NCBI GenBank assembly: GCA_963573305.1
Contig: OY754339.1
Location: 91,481,838-91,545,837, forward strand
Reading direction: 5' to 3'
DNA: 64,000 bases
DNA from: Pyrrhosoma nymphula
Taxonomy: Eukaryota > Arthropoda > Insecta > Odonata > Coenagrionidae
The notes beneath the pieces were generated by a model that did no database searches, was not told the origin of the DNA, and was given only the letters and a program-made list of their open reading frames with translations. Shown piece after piece: positions 47,272-59,303 of the stretch. The position numbers were made by a program, and so were the translations under genes. The stretch's first letter is position 1. The number at the start of each line of letters is the position of its first letter.

Positions 47272-47577
47272 TACACGATAGCTTCTCCCCATCTTGATGA
47301 CTTTAGGAATAGACAAAGAATGTAGGTGGTTTTGCAGTGATGGACAAATGATAGCTAAGGCGCCTAAGGCCGTCACAAGTGACCGGAATACAATAATCTT
47401 TTTGAATGGGATAAAGAAGGCAGAACTCATGGCGACCTATAGAAAGTTTTTATTACGATAAGGTAGGGGCCTGGTCTGTCTGTCTTTTATACAAATCTAC
47501 AGTTTTACTCCGATCGTGCTGAACTTTTGCAGACTAGTAGTTTAAGACAGGAGAAACATTATAGACTAGGTATTTAA
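47272..47577. other. No gene recognised
   Basis: Spacer between two mobile elements. Confidence 0.5.
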
Positions 47578-48131
47578 GGAGGTTCCGCCGCGACTGTGTG
47601 AGTCAAAACAAATACTAAATTCCACATTTTTTACATTTTGTCCAAAAAATCCTGCTTTCACTGATGAAATGCGTTGCCTATAGAAACCAAAAAGTAAGGT
47701 ACAAAATATGCAGATTATTCCATGAATGTATTTTAAATGAGCACTTTTTTCCAGCCATAGGAGCCGACTGCAGCGCCATTTCCTACGAATTACCGCATTT
47801 TGACTTAAATTATGGCATTAATTCTTCAATAACTAGAAAAATAAGGTGGTTAGATGCCTATATTTTATTTTTATTCAATTTCTCTGGATTATTTACTTCA
47901 TATTAATAGTTTTCCGCGAGAATGGGATTTATATTTGATGGAAAAATACTATTTTCCCCGTGTTTCTCTCATTTCCCCATAGAACACAATGTATTTTCAA
48001 GTTCAATTATAGAATAAAATAGCCTGGAAAGGTATTATTTGGCTGTTCATATCAGATAGAGGACAACTTTTTCAAAAAGTAGACAGAATATGAAAAAAAT
48101 GACATTTAAGTCATTTCACGGTGGAACCACC
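47578..48131. mobile_element. TTAA-flanked inverted-repeat element
   Basis: 554 bp starting GGAGGTTCCGCCGCG and ending CACGGTGGAACCACC, imperfect inverted ends (12 of 15 paired), flanked on both sides by TTAA (47,574-47,577 and 48,132-48,135). TTAA targets are used by piggyBac and Kolobok; the GGAGG ends are not the usual CCC of piggyBac. An 80-codon frame inside is not recognisable. Confidence 0.7.
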
Positions 48132-48135
48132 TTAA

Positions 48136-51100
48136 AAAGATCTCAGGGCCCCATAAGGTCCCAAAAAATGCACTTCGGTGTTCTACGTATTTGGTTTTGT
48201 GCAGTGGTTTCAGTTTTTGCTTTTTGAAATTACTTCCGCTCAAGATATAGAATTGGGGTTTTTTTATCAAACGGATGAAAGAATGAAGGTTATAGTTCTT
48301 TCAATCAATTATCTTTTCCAATTCGTAATCGTCTGAAAATCGCGTTTTTAACTGCAAAAACGCACATTTCTCTCTTAAAAACAACAGTAGCATATTTCCT
48401 TGACAACCAAATTTTGGTCCATAGCGAATTTAAAATTCATTTTGCTTAGTTAAGCTGATTAGGAACGCTAAGCATTGGGATTTATGCAGTGGTTCATCTT
48501 TTTTTGCTTTTTAAAACTACTTTCACTCAAGATAGAGAGTTAAAATGTACTTTATCGGATACCCGAAAGAATTAATTTCTTCATTTTTTCAACGATTCTC
48601 CTCTGATATGAGTTATGAAGTAAGTGTGATCCCGATCAACTCCGGGTTATTCAGCTAGTTGGTACAAAAATAAGGTTGAACAGCCTCTAACAACGATAAT
48701 AATATGAAATTCATAGTAAAACGTTGTAGTCACAATTCAATATATTTGGGCGTTCTCCCATAAATCTGTCTCTTGGTTCCTAGCTCTAAAGTTTCACCGA
48801 TCAATGGTCAAGAGTTCTGCACGCTAAGCTACAGCGACGCCTCTCATTAAGTGTTATTTCTCGCCGCCGTGTTGTCAATAAATTTCATAAGTGTTTGAAG
48901 GTCGGCTGACGCTTAAGTCCCGAGGAGGATTGATGAGTTAATCTCTGTTGAAAAACGCCGCAAGGGTACCCGAAGTTAGCTGTTGAAGAGCCGCTGCACA
49001 ATGCTCTTTTGTGGCGGCTTGTGATAGGCATTTGTTCCTCGAGGGGTTGCATTGGAAGGATCACGCGAGCGGCGCCGAAGGGACGCGACCACTGACCCCG
49101 GACAACTGATTTACGGTCGGCGGGCGAAATCGAACGAAGGACTGACTTCCATTGTGTGCGCGAGTAGGCACGGATCGAGTATGAATAAAGCCAAGAATCT
49201 CCATCAGGGTCCTTATTCAGAAAGGACTCGACACGGTCGAACCTCGGAAATCCGTGGATTTGACGTCACAGCCCCCGAGAAATGTCAACGATGGGGGATT
49301 ATCATTCAAATGCCTTTCCGATATTACCGTTGAAATCAAATTTGCAAAGGTTTTCATATAGATTTACGGAGTTTCTTTGAAACATTTAGGCCTAATGACC
49401 AAATAACTTGTCGTAGAAAGATGCATTCTTTTCTGTTTCCGCAAAACGACCTCTGACGTCATTGCATCCATCGATCAAAGGCCCGTGGATCGTTTCCCGG
49501 TGAAGAACGGATATTTTTTCTAAGTATTTTCTAAATCTTTGTAACGTTATATTTCTGGAAAAGTGGACATCTTCAAAAAAACCTTTTTAGGCATATTTTA
49601 GAATGTATCGGGAAGAAGAGGGAAGAAGCGATGGATGAAGTGACTTCACGGCCATTATGGGAAGGTTTCCCGTCCTTTCAACTTTAGACTCCTATATCTC
49701 TGGCAATTTCTTTGGAACCTTTAAGAGATGATTTGCAAATGATCATTTGTCATGGTCCCCTGCACGATAAAGTAAAAAGCAAAAATCGTGACAAATCCTC
49801 AATGGAACTATTTGAAATTTTAGAGGCTGTGACGTCAAAATTTCGTCACTTTCGAGGCTCGGAAATTCCGAGAACGTACAGAATGGCCCCCCAGGAGTAG
49901 AAGAGAGAACTTGCATGATGGGTATAACCTGGGAGTGGAAATTAATCCCGTCACTGGTATCTTGTGCTCTGCAGGTACTCATAAACAAAATACGCCCCCT
50001 AACTAAAAAATTAATATTCCCCAAGACTATTGAGGTAAAACGTGCGCGTCGAAGTCATTATTAAGAGCCCAGCTGTGAAATATTCTGCTACGATAACTAC
50101 GAAAAAAAAATGTTTGTAGCTGCATCCCATACTTCTTCTCTGTAATCAATACATCCTGAAACGAATACGAAAAAGTATATAATATTTGACGGCAAATATG
50201 CATTTGTCCGACCACGAAGAGTTTCGTTTACATGACAGACAATTTCATAGGCGCATGGAAACGCTGTAGATGCAAGGCCCGTGGATTCTTTTTCCTCATG
50301 TAAAGCTTTCCCCCGTGGCCCGATTGTACAACATTTCGCGGTCGGCAGCGTAATTACTTCAAGTACTCTTTTCAAAAATGGAGATCGCCAATTTCCTCCT
50401 TTCCGAGATAAAAACTTATCGTCAACGTTTAATTACTGTTAGGATTCGCTGTGCCAGTAATGAAGGGTACATTTTGTGAGCACCCATCTTTGACGTCGAT
50501 TTTAGCAGTAGTTATGCCGAAATTTCTTCACATTTAGTCAATTTAATTCATCAAATTCACAGTGTTACCATACGGAATTCTTAGTGCCAACGTCGTCTGC
50601 ATGGTTGCGTTACAAGTGTTGCAGTCTAGATTCACCTATCGCCGCGGCTTCCAAATCTAGCCAAACAAACCCAACGAGTGTCACTGGCGTATCCTTATTT
50701 CATGAGACAAATGAAGTCAACCGGAATTAGATCTCATGTCTCGCAATGACGATGATATTAATTTTTTCTGATATTCAGCATAATTATATTCTATGAGATT
50801 TTTGTTTCAAAATGAAAACATTCATTTGAATGAATATGATCTTTTATATTGACGCTATATCCTTGAGAAAGCTCGATATTGTGTTTTTATGACGTCCTAG
50901 CAGCTTTGCCGCACTTGTTTTCTTATGGCAGCTCAGAACGGAAGTAAGCCTGTTCATCGCTTTTCAATCGGAAGTATGTCTCACACGATCAACTGGATGC
51001 CATGCAAAATAATTGTATTATACTTTGATGATTAAGTGACATCTTTAATTATTATAGAACATAATGTCGGAATCATAAAATATTCATAGGTTTAGTCCTA

Positions 51101-53932
51101 AAATATTAAAGGAAAGACGTCTTGACTACGCCAAAAGTAGATTATTATTTGGGGCTAAAATGTCGATTTCTAATCTTGATCTCGACGCTACATTTTCTAA
51201 ATTCCTTGAAACATCCCATAGGAAAGGTTGTGTTCATGGAAAAGCCAACTGACAAGTATTAAGTGAGGTTATCCGAAGAAACTTCGCAGCTTCAAATTCA
51301 AGAGAGTTTTCGCTAGCTGCTTTCAGGGGTACACCTTCAAGAGCTGTCACCTTTACAGTATTTTGAAGAATGAAACAAAAAATTGGATCTGCAGATCATA
51401 CTAGATAATGCTGCAAAAGTGATTGTTATATAAAACTCCATGCTGTCTGTGTAATGGGAAATATACCACAATGTTTCTAATTAGAACATAAATATAAAGA
51501 GTGACTCACGTACGGAAACTGTGGTTCAGAAATAATAAAAAATAAATGGCTGGGATGAGGTTGAATATGAGAGGAAAGGGGTATCCTTGTACCATCAGGG
51601 TATTTAATTCGGGTCATAATGACTCTTCGATCAGAGGAATGGTAAAATGTAGACTGTTTTGGAAAAGGCCTGCAAAATCAGATAAATATATACTTAAAAT
51701 CGTGAGCAGCAATGAACTTTTACCAGATGTAAACCGGCTGCACTCATCATAGTGAATTCAAGAGGTTGTTTCCAACTCAATAAACTTGCTGCATGTATAA
51801 TATATTCTTACAGATTTAAAGCACTGAAATACTATGTAAATCCTAAAATGTCTCGCGACGAGACAAGTATTTAATTAATTTCTATGAAAATAAGAACCGT
51901 GATTTTGCTGCCATGCATTGTGCCAATGGTGTTTGGTGTTTTGTGTTATAAAATTGTTCTTTACCTATTTATTTTATCCATTGATGTGATTTGAAGGAGT
52001 GCTACTGAAATTACGTCTCAAAATATGAGTACATTTTTTATGTTTTCAATTTATATTGTGAGCCTAACTCAAGCAATTGTAATGAGTTACATTAATGACT
52101 ATGGCCTTAATTTGTTTTAAAAGATGCAGTCCTAGCTTTGACCTCGAGTTCTGCATGAACCTCGCTTTCAGTGCAAAATAAAATAAACACCTTGCGCATT
52201 TGCAAAATAAAATCACACATTCCTAAGCCAACTCAGAGAGCAGAATTTTATCCACATTTAAAAGCCTTATGAATCATATGGAAATTTTATGTTACGTAAG
52301 TGACCATCCAAAAACATTTTTCTTAGCAAAGGTTTGACGCTTATTACCTTTGTCTGTCATAACAGATGAGAGACAGTCAGGTCATGCATCCATATTTAGA
52401 ATATTTCATTCGATCGGTAGGCAATCTTCTCATAACTATTCTTTTTATAAAATTGGAATTAATTTTTTAACGTAAGTTACCATGGAATTACCGCAGTGTA
52501 GACAAAAACTGAAAAAAATAAGCCATAACACAGCATAGAGGCCAATAGGTTTATCTGTTGACTATCTTATGCCATGACTGATACACGCATCCACCACAAT
52601 GTTAGCCAGTTCCTTCAGCGGAAAGCTTGAAATCATTTCCATGGGCTCCGTGGTTTTTCACTAATTTTGTAAGTTTGGAAGTGGTAAAATAGGAAAATAG
52701 TGTAAATTATTTATTCAGACTAAAAAAGTAATGATATATCGGGCAAAAAAGAGGCAATGCCGATTTCAACAGAATGCTAAGAAATCTGAAAACCCAACAA
52801 TACTTTTATGTTGAAATCTTGCTCACGCGAGGGAAATACGACGGATATATTTCAAAACGATTTCATTAGTTCATACCAGAGCACTTATTCAAGCACCAAG
52901 CGTTTTTCCTTCGTAGAACTTGGGTTTAAGCCCATAATTTTAGGATTACCCTGCTAAACATTTTCGTACAAACTGTTCTGTAGAACGTAAGGAATTATAC
53001 GGAAACCGTCGGTCTTTCCTTCGTCTATAGACTTCCAAAATCAAAATCAGACATGATGCCCACGTTGGGCATTATTTCTGAGTAATCTTTTGCCTTAAAA
53101 AAAAGCTATTTTCGTCGCTGTTAGCAGCTACTCAACGAATAACTGGCTGGGATTGAACTAAAAAATAAAATGGCAGATTGTGGAGAGCTTTATAACAGAG
53201 ATTGTGTCTTTTGTCTTTTCTGTATGTAATTAGAAATCCTAAAGCGGTGAAGATTGTTATAGCGAATCTAGACACAAACATCAAGCGACCTTCTCACCTC
53301 AATCTTCTTCTAACAGTTTTAATGTCCAAAAATGTCGTGCCTCACTGGCACGAGTTCATAAGAGGAACACTGGTGGAAAAATAGAGAGGGAATTTTCTGT
53401 GTACTCTCGGGAAACAAGAATATTTTATCACATTATAAACGTTATATATACTCTTATTATTACTATAATTATAATTAAATTTAATTGAATCATTCTTAAT
53501 CATATTTCATATTTATATTAATCATGATTTTTTTAAATTATTGATTTGTAATTTTATTGATATTCTATTTCAAATTTATTTGTGCATATCAGCTCCCCTT
53601 TTCTTTCTTTTAATATACTTCTTATATTGCTTTTTTTAAAAGTACATTAGCTTAACTATTAGTAGGTTTTCGCAGGATTTTCACACTCCCCTACATGTGT
53701 GGGTGTTTTCCTGCAGTGGGTCTTTTCGTTAAGGATATCAGCTCCTTATTCCTTACGTTTTTCCCACAATAGTGTATACCTTTCTACATAGTCTATATTT
53801 CAGTTTCTTCGTCATAAACGATTGATGGCCATTTTTATTTGTTCTTTTATTTCAATTTGTAATTGTTTCATAGAAGTATTTGACGAAGGGTTAGATGGCG
53901 GAAGGGACTGTCCCAGTCTCTATCTCGCCCCA
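48136..53932. other. 5.8-kb stretch without recognisable gene
   Basis: No conserved protein motif on either strand. 48,870-49,290 is GC- and CpG-rich. 49,261, 49,454 and 49,830 carry exact TGACGTCA. The remainder is AT-rich with scattered short frames. Host introns or intergenic DNA are both possible. Confidence 0.45.
49261..49837. promoter_or_regulatory. Three TGACGTCA (CRE-type) palindromes
   Basis: Exact 8-mers at 49,261-49,268, 49,454-49,461 and 49,830-49,837. TGACGTCA is the CREB/ATF site. The first and third sit in partly inverted surroundings (TTTGACGTCACAGCC and its complement), so they may instead mark ends of a decayed repeat. Confidence 0.3.
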
Positions 53933-53949
53933 ATGAAGTCGCATTATAT

Positions 53950-56422
53950 ATTAAATGAAAGGAAAACTTTGTTTTATTCCACCAATTTATTTGTCGGTAC
54001 TACTAGTTTCGACGCAGCGGCGTCATCTTCAGGTACAAAGTGGAAAGCAAAAATTTGATCTTTATATACCATCCAGGATAGGCGTTGGGGTGGGGGAGGA
54101 AGAAGGTAGGTGGAAGGGGTGGAAAACCTCAAGGATACAAAGTAGTGAAATGTTTAGCGGGTGGATACAATGTAGTGGCGGGTGGTGGGTCGGAATGGGG
54201 GGGGGGGGGGCGGATGACCGTTGGCAGGTTAGAGTTTTGAAAGGGATTGCTGGTGACTAAGGTAGCGGTGAGGTGTCCGTGGGAGTGGGGGGAGGGGAAG
54301 GATTACGGGCTACTGTTTTTTCCGTGAGGGTCAGGGAGGCTTCAAGGAGGGGGGAAAGGTATTCAAATAATATGTCATTAAGGAGAGGACGTTTCTTCAT
54401 CTGTCTTTTAATTTCCAGCTCTTCCTTCTTGTCCATTCTCTTCCCTTTTTCCTCCCGGTGTAGAATCTTTGGAGTGAAATCACTGCTGTGGTTCTCCTCC
54501 CACAGGTGTTTTGCAAAGTGGGACTGGGAGAGGTTACATGTCCGGAAGCACCTCTTGTGTTCTTCTGCTCTCATCCGGAAAGTGCGGCCCGTCTGTCCAA
54601 CATAGGCCGCAGGGCACTCGTTGCATTCTAATAAATATATCCCACTGTTGTCTAACGGATCAATTTTATCTTTTGTTTTACTTAAAAAATTTTTTAAGTT
54701 GTCATGGTTGTAAAAAGCTATTTTAAATTGGTCTTTAGGGAACAGGTTGCTTACTTTTTGAGAAAGAACTCCGTAATACGGTAGTTTACCCCATTTAATT
54801 TTATCTTTTTTTGTCTCAATCGGATGGAATAGCATATGTTGTGCTCTTATGGAGCGTTTTTTGAGGAGCATTTTATCTACAAGGGTTCTTTTGTAACCGT
54901 TTGTCGTTGCTATTGATTTTATCGTTTCCAATTCCTCATTAAAATTTTCTCTGGAGAGGGGGATATTCAGCAGCCTATTCAGTAAGAAGTGGAATGTTGA
55001 TAACTTTTGGTATATGTGATGGCGGGAGTCGGAGGGGATTACATGGTCCGTCGTGGTGGTTTTTCGAAAAATAGCAAATTCAAAATGTTTAACATTTTTG
55101 GATACCGTCACATCCAGAAAATTCAATTTTTCATTTTTTTCCTTCTCACACGTAAATTTGATACTGTCGCACTGGGTATTTAAATGTGTTAAAAAAATGT
55201 CCAATTGCCTTTCAGTGCCAGTCCAGATTGCAAAAACGTCATCAACATATCGGAACCAGCAAAAGATATTCTTAGTGTTTACTGAACCACCACTGAATAG
55301 TTTTTGTTCAAAATCGTCCATAAATAGGTCGGCTAGGAGCGGTGACAACGGCGACCCCATTGCTAATCCTTCCATTTGTCTGTAGTATTCCCCATTGAAT
55401 TTAAAGTAATTTTGCTCTACGCACACTTTTAATAGAGTCACAAGATCACTGATGACGGCTGCTTCCGTCCCCATACTTGATAGAACTTTTCTCGCCACTT
55501 CGACTGCTTCCAAAGCTGGAATATTGGTGAAAAGGTTTTCCACATCAAATGACACTAATATGTATTTAGAGGGGGGAGGAGTTTTCTTGGATAGCCGGTC
55601 ACAAAAGTCTATCGTGTTTCTCACTCCAAACTTCGACTGAAAATTAGTCAACTCCCTAAATCGAGAATTTAATAAGGCAGCAAGTTTTCTGGAAGGAGCT
55701 TTGACACTGGAGACGACTGGTCGAACTGGAATATTCACTTTATGAATTTTGGGGAGGCCGAAAAAACTGGGTGCTCTTGGATTTATTGTTGTCAATTTAT
55801 AAATTTCGCTGGACTTGAGAAAGCTAGGGGTGGAGTTAAGGGATTTTTTCACAATTTCCTGAAACTTTTTGGTTGGATCCACTGAAAGTTTTGTTATCTG
55901 GTTACTCTTAATAAAGTCGTAGCACTTATCAATGTAGTCTTCCTTATTCATCACCACCACCGTGTTTCCTTTGTCTGCCTTTTCAATGATTAAATTGTTC
56001 TCTCTCAGTCGCCTTCGAATAGAATTTATTGATTTTAGCTCTAAAGACCTAATTTGTTTGTCATTAGCTTGGGATTTAACTAAACCTGGTAGTTTCCGTG
56101 CGATTATAGTTTTCAAACCAAAATCACGTTTATCCAAGGCCACTTCGCAGTCCACAACTAAATTCTCCACATCCTTAGTTCCCACTGGAGTAACAGGTAC
56201 ATACTTGAGACCTTTCTCTAATAAAGCCACTTCACGAGGGTCAAACACTATATCCGAAATATTAATCACCCTGTCATGGAAGATCATGGGTGGGTTGCCC
56301 CTTTGAGGTTCCTTATGGGAATCCAATTTTTTCTCTTGGAGGCGGCTCAGTTTGTAAAACAAAGTTTTCCTTTCATTTAATATATAATGAACTTCCACAA
56401 AGTTGAGCCTGAGACGATGGAG
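53950..56422 (-). mobile_element. Near-intact Penelope-like element with 17-bp TSD
   Basis: ATGAAGTCGCATTATAT occurs at 53,933-53,949 and 56,423-56,439 and bounds the insertion. Just inside, ATTAAATGAAAGGAAAACTTTG at the left is matched in inverse at the right (about 56,350-56,385). The element encodes RT plus GIY-YIG on the minus strand. Its 3' end (54,001-54,040) has a hammerhead-like core. G-rich low-complexity 3'UTR occupies 54,070-54,250. Confidence 0.85.
54001..54040 (-). ncRNA. Hammerhead-ribozyme-like core at PLE 3' end
   Basis: On the minus strand: CTGAAGA (54,026-54,032), then T, a GACGC/GCGTC stem, GAAA (54,007-54,010) and CTAGTAGTA. CUGANGA, stem II, GAAA, short stem III and UH is the hammerhead order, and PLEs are known to carry such motifs. 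One extra nucleotide after CUGANGA is shared by all copies in this window and may weaken activity. Confidence 0.5.
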
Positions 56423-56434
56423 ATGAAGTCGCAT
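54257..56434 (-). CDS. Penelope-like reverse transcriptase with GIY-YIG endonuclease
   Basis: A single 725-codon frame. Target-primed reverse transcription by the RT follows DNA cutting by the GIY-YIG domain. Motifs: DKGNTVVVMNKEDY (154-167), FFGLPKIHK (224-232), RPVVSS (238-243), catalytic SFDVENLF (295-302), GLAMGSPLSPLLADLFM (356-372), FRYVDDVFAIW (394-404), then the thumb and GIYLLECNECPAAYVGQTGR (598-617) with H643 and N648 in the following block. The first ATG (56,434) lies in the target duplication, so the native start is probably further in, or upstream sequence is missing. The protein ends in a Pro-rich tail. No frameshift or stop is seen, unlike the other PLE fragments here. The family resembles Penelope/Neptune types; the exact clade is not resolved. 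Confidence 0.92.
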   Translation of the reverse strand: MRLHLHRLRLNFVEVHYILNERKTLFYKLSRLQEKKLDSHKEPQRGNPPMIFHDRVINISDIVFDPREVALLEKGLKYVPVTPVGTKDVENLVVDCEVALDKRDFGLKTIIARKLPGLVKSQANDKQIRSLELKSINSIRRRLRENNLIIEKADKGNTVVVMNKEDYIDKCYDFIKSNQITKLSVDPTKKFQEIVKKSLNSTPSFLKSSEIYKLTTINPRAPSFFGLPKIHKVNIPVRPVVSSVKAPSRKLAALLNSRFRELTNFQSKFGVRNTIDFCDRLSKKTPPPSKYILVSFDVENLFTNIPALEAVEVARKVLSSMGTEAAVISDLVTLLKVCVEQNYFKFNGEYYRQMEGLAMGSPLSPLLADLFMDDFEQKLFSGGSVNTKNIFCWFRYVDDVFAIWTGTERQLDIFLTHLNTQCDSIKFTCEKEKNEKLNFLDVTVSKNVKHFEFAIFRKTTTTDHVIPSDSRHHIYQKLSTFHFLLNRLLNIPLSRENFNEELETIKSIATTNGYKRTLVDKMLLKKRSIRAQHMLFHPIETKKDKIKWGKLPYYGVLSQKVSNLFPKDQFKIAFYNHDNLKNFLSKTKDKIDPLDNSGIYLLECNECPAAYVGQTGRTFRMRAEEHKRCFRTCNLSQSHFAKHLWEENHSSDFTPKILHREEKGKRMDKKEELEIKRQMKKRPLLNDILFEYLSPLLEASLTLTEKTVARNPSPPPTPTDTSPLP

Positions 56435-56439
56435 TATAT

Positions 56440-58124
56440 TCAGTCATACTATTATTATTATTATTACAGGGTTAACGTGCGTTTGGTCCAGCCGCTACAT
56501 CCGAATTTCTCGCTGCCCTCTTTGAAACGACTCTCGAGCTGCAATCCGTTTCCGTCTTCCAGTCGCGGGCAGATTTTTTTCTTCAAGAGTTCATCGACCT
56601 GGGAGGTTGAGAAGAGGGGAGCGGACGGCGGGAACCTTGACTTGAAGAAAGACATCAAGGAACCAATTCGATGGTTATAAAGAGAGCGATAAAAGAAGGT
56701 CAGACGCCGGTTTCCATGCCCACAACATTTATCCATATGAATTTCTTCTCGGAAATTTCACAGGCAATTTTTCACTCAAATATTACGGTATTGTCATTGA
56801 GTTTTAAAATCTTTTGGAGTAGAGGTATTTTACAATGCCTCAGTCAATTACTGGCTAAGTTATTGAATAACTGTTAGGAGCGGTGCTCATTTCACAACAG
56901 TTAATCCGGTAATTTTAGGTGCAAAAGAGCATCATTGGGATTATAACAAGAAAAGGCCTAGTTGTTACACTAGTTTTCTTTTAAACTGCAGTTTAATTAA
57001 GATTCTTCCCAATAAGGCTGTTTATTTGTAAGATTTTACAAATGTTTTTAAAAATATTGAGTGATAAAATATCTGTTCTGTTATGTACACCTTACACGGG
57101 ATGAAGCCGCAGAAGAATTCTTGATAGGTACCGTACCTAAGGAAAATACTTTATTAATTGAAACATGTTTTTCATAAGTTAGACCAAAAATTATATAACG
57201 ATTTAAAAAATTATGTAAAAGTTCAACGAAATATATATAGTTTCTCTAATAAATGTTAGGACCCCCTCCAACTCTGTAAGGGAGACTCCCCACTGAATTT
57301 AGCTCTGGGCGGACTCAACAGTCACCGATCAAGCCAACCCTCGAGTAAAAGGCTACGTTCGGATTTAGTTTTCTCCAGAGCTGATTTCCCAAGGCCAATA
57401 CAAGTCCATCGGGAAAATCTGATGATCTAAGGAGTGAATCTAATGCTAAAAAATAATTAAGAGTTTCACTCCTAAAGGCATTCTCGTAAGAGCTATGGGC
57501 TTTCATTATTTACTTAATCCGCAACAAAATGATTTCGCGCGCATGGGCGAGGTGAAAGTGCGCATATGTCGCAATGCACAAGTACTTATGGTGGAAAACG
57601 TATACATCTCTATTGTCCGTCCTAGAACGAGCCAGTTTTCCACACCGAGGGCTTTCTGTTTTTACTCCCCAATCAATTCTCTCCGAGAGAGTTACTGTGC
57701 AAGGTCGCCTCAAAAGAGAGATCGGTTCAGGATTAGAAAGGACGGTGTTATTTGTCTTGCAACTTTAGGAATCATCATCGGCACCGGAATCACGAAAAAC
57801 TTCAGTCGAAATCTTCATATTGAGAAAATCTACCATCAAATTAAAAATGAAACATTAACAGTGAACCGATTCTATTCCCCGTGAGTCAATCACAATCAAG
57901 TCATCATCAGCAGTCACCAATTGGTTCGCTGTAGCAGTTCTCCACTCCATCTCACTCATTTGTCTCTACAAGTCTTCAGTTTAACGTTCTTCATGATCCA
58001 CTTGATGTATTCCATCCTTTTGTCTTCCTGGGTATTCCTTCCGACGCATTTTTCCAATCTAGTCATGATAGAAAAGTGGCGCTTTGGCTGGTCGTAAGTG
58101 AAGTCTTTTTTATGCGAAAAATAA
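56440..58124. other. No gene recognised
   Basis: 56,449-56,465 is a (TAT)n microsatellite. 56,480-56,660 is GC-rich. A 129-codon plus-strand frame at 57,495-57,884 is open, but its product resembles nothing I know. Confidence 0.45.
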
Positions 58125-58625
58125 CGTACCCAATATGTGTATTATGCAAAACTTCAATCATACCTAACTTATAGTATCGTCTTTTGGAGTAAATCCAGTG
58201 CTGCAGTTAAAGTTTTCTCTATGCAGAAGAGATCTGTTAAGGCTATGGCAAAGGTTTCCATTAAGACTGCTGGGAGGCCACTGATCCAGAAACTCAAACA
58301 AATGACCTTGCCTGACATCTACATTTTTCAATGTGCTTTATTTGTTAAAACAAACGCACCTTCACACCCACTGAACTTCTCTATTCATGGGTACCATACT
58401 CGTGGCCGTGAGAATTTTCACCTGACTGGTTGGGTTCATTGGTAATATCTAAAAATGGTACACGTCATTGTGCCTCTATCATTTATAATAAGTAAACAAC
58501 CAATGTAACATCTAAATCTACTGTAAATGCTTTTAAAAATGAACTTAAACAGCTGTTGATACAGAAAAACTATTATAGTTTAAATGAGTTCCTATGTCAC
58601 CACTTGACAAAATTTAAAATGATGT
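58125..58625 (+). pseudogene. LINE RT C-terminal fragment
   Basis: The plus strand shows YAKLQSYLTYSIVFWSKSSA, then FSMQKRSVKAMAKVS, GRPLIQKLKQMTLPDIYIF and HGYHTRGRENFHL. After a frame change come KNGTRHCASIIYN and STVNAFKNELKQLL. This is the tail of ORF2 in jockey/CR1-like LINEs ('Y-LF-SHL-YGI--WG', 'LQKRAIR', 'H-Y-TRGK---'). RT catalytic motifs are absent because of 5' truncation. The AT-rich 3' region runs to about 58,750. Confidence 0.8.
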
Positions 58626-58750
58626 AATTGCTAAATATGTATGTACATATATGTATGCTGGTATACTTTTATTACTATGATCATGTTCTGTGTTATATGA
58701 CCAATGGAAAATTCAAGTATATTATTATATTTATTATAATATGGCAATTG

Positions 58751-59300
58751 CACAGCATTTATCAGTTGAATTTAAATGAAATTATCAGATAACGCTATGA
58801 TGCGGGCTGCAAGGCCAGAAATGGTTAAGATTTTTCGTACACCTATTCCCTCTTTATAATTTGGTTTGAAAATCATACTATTTACAGGACTTTATCCATC
58901 GGAAGGGAAGCATGACTCTGGTTGCTTCGTCGCCTTTTGTTCGTAGTACCATCGGTAAAGCCGATAATGTGTTCGGAGTTTCTCTCCTAACTTCCACCTC
59001 TCCAAAAATTCCGACCAATACCAAAGCTAACCACCCATTCTTAAATGGAATGGATATTTTCCGAAAATACAGATGGAAACACATTAAAACCAAAAAGGAA
59101 TTTTTAAAGGAGTTGCGAAGATAGGAAATTCGGGTGGACTGCAGGGCTCTGGCGGGAAACCAGCGTTGCATGCACGGTAGTACTCCGATAAAGGTGTATG
59201 ACATCATCATCAGCAATCACGATTGCAAAAATTCTATGAAATATAGCTTCTCGAGAAATGGCTGAACTCAAAGTTTGAAGATCTTTGTAAGTCGCATACG
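58751..59300. other. No gene recognised
   Basis: Open frames on both strands at 58,878-59,216 overlap each other and have no recognisable content. Confidence 0.4.
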
Positions 59301-59303
59301 TTA

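Noticed and set aside
54273..56306. Several plus-strand open frames of 60-114 codons opposite the PLE
   Set aside because: They are antisense shadows of the 725-codon PLE frame and contain no motif of their own.
57495..57884. 129-codon plus-strand frame
   Set aside because: Open on both strands, no recognisable family and no supporting signals; left as unannotated sequence.
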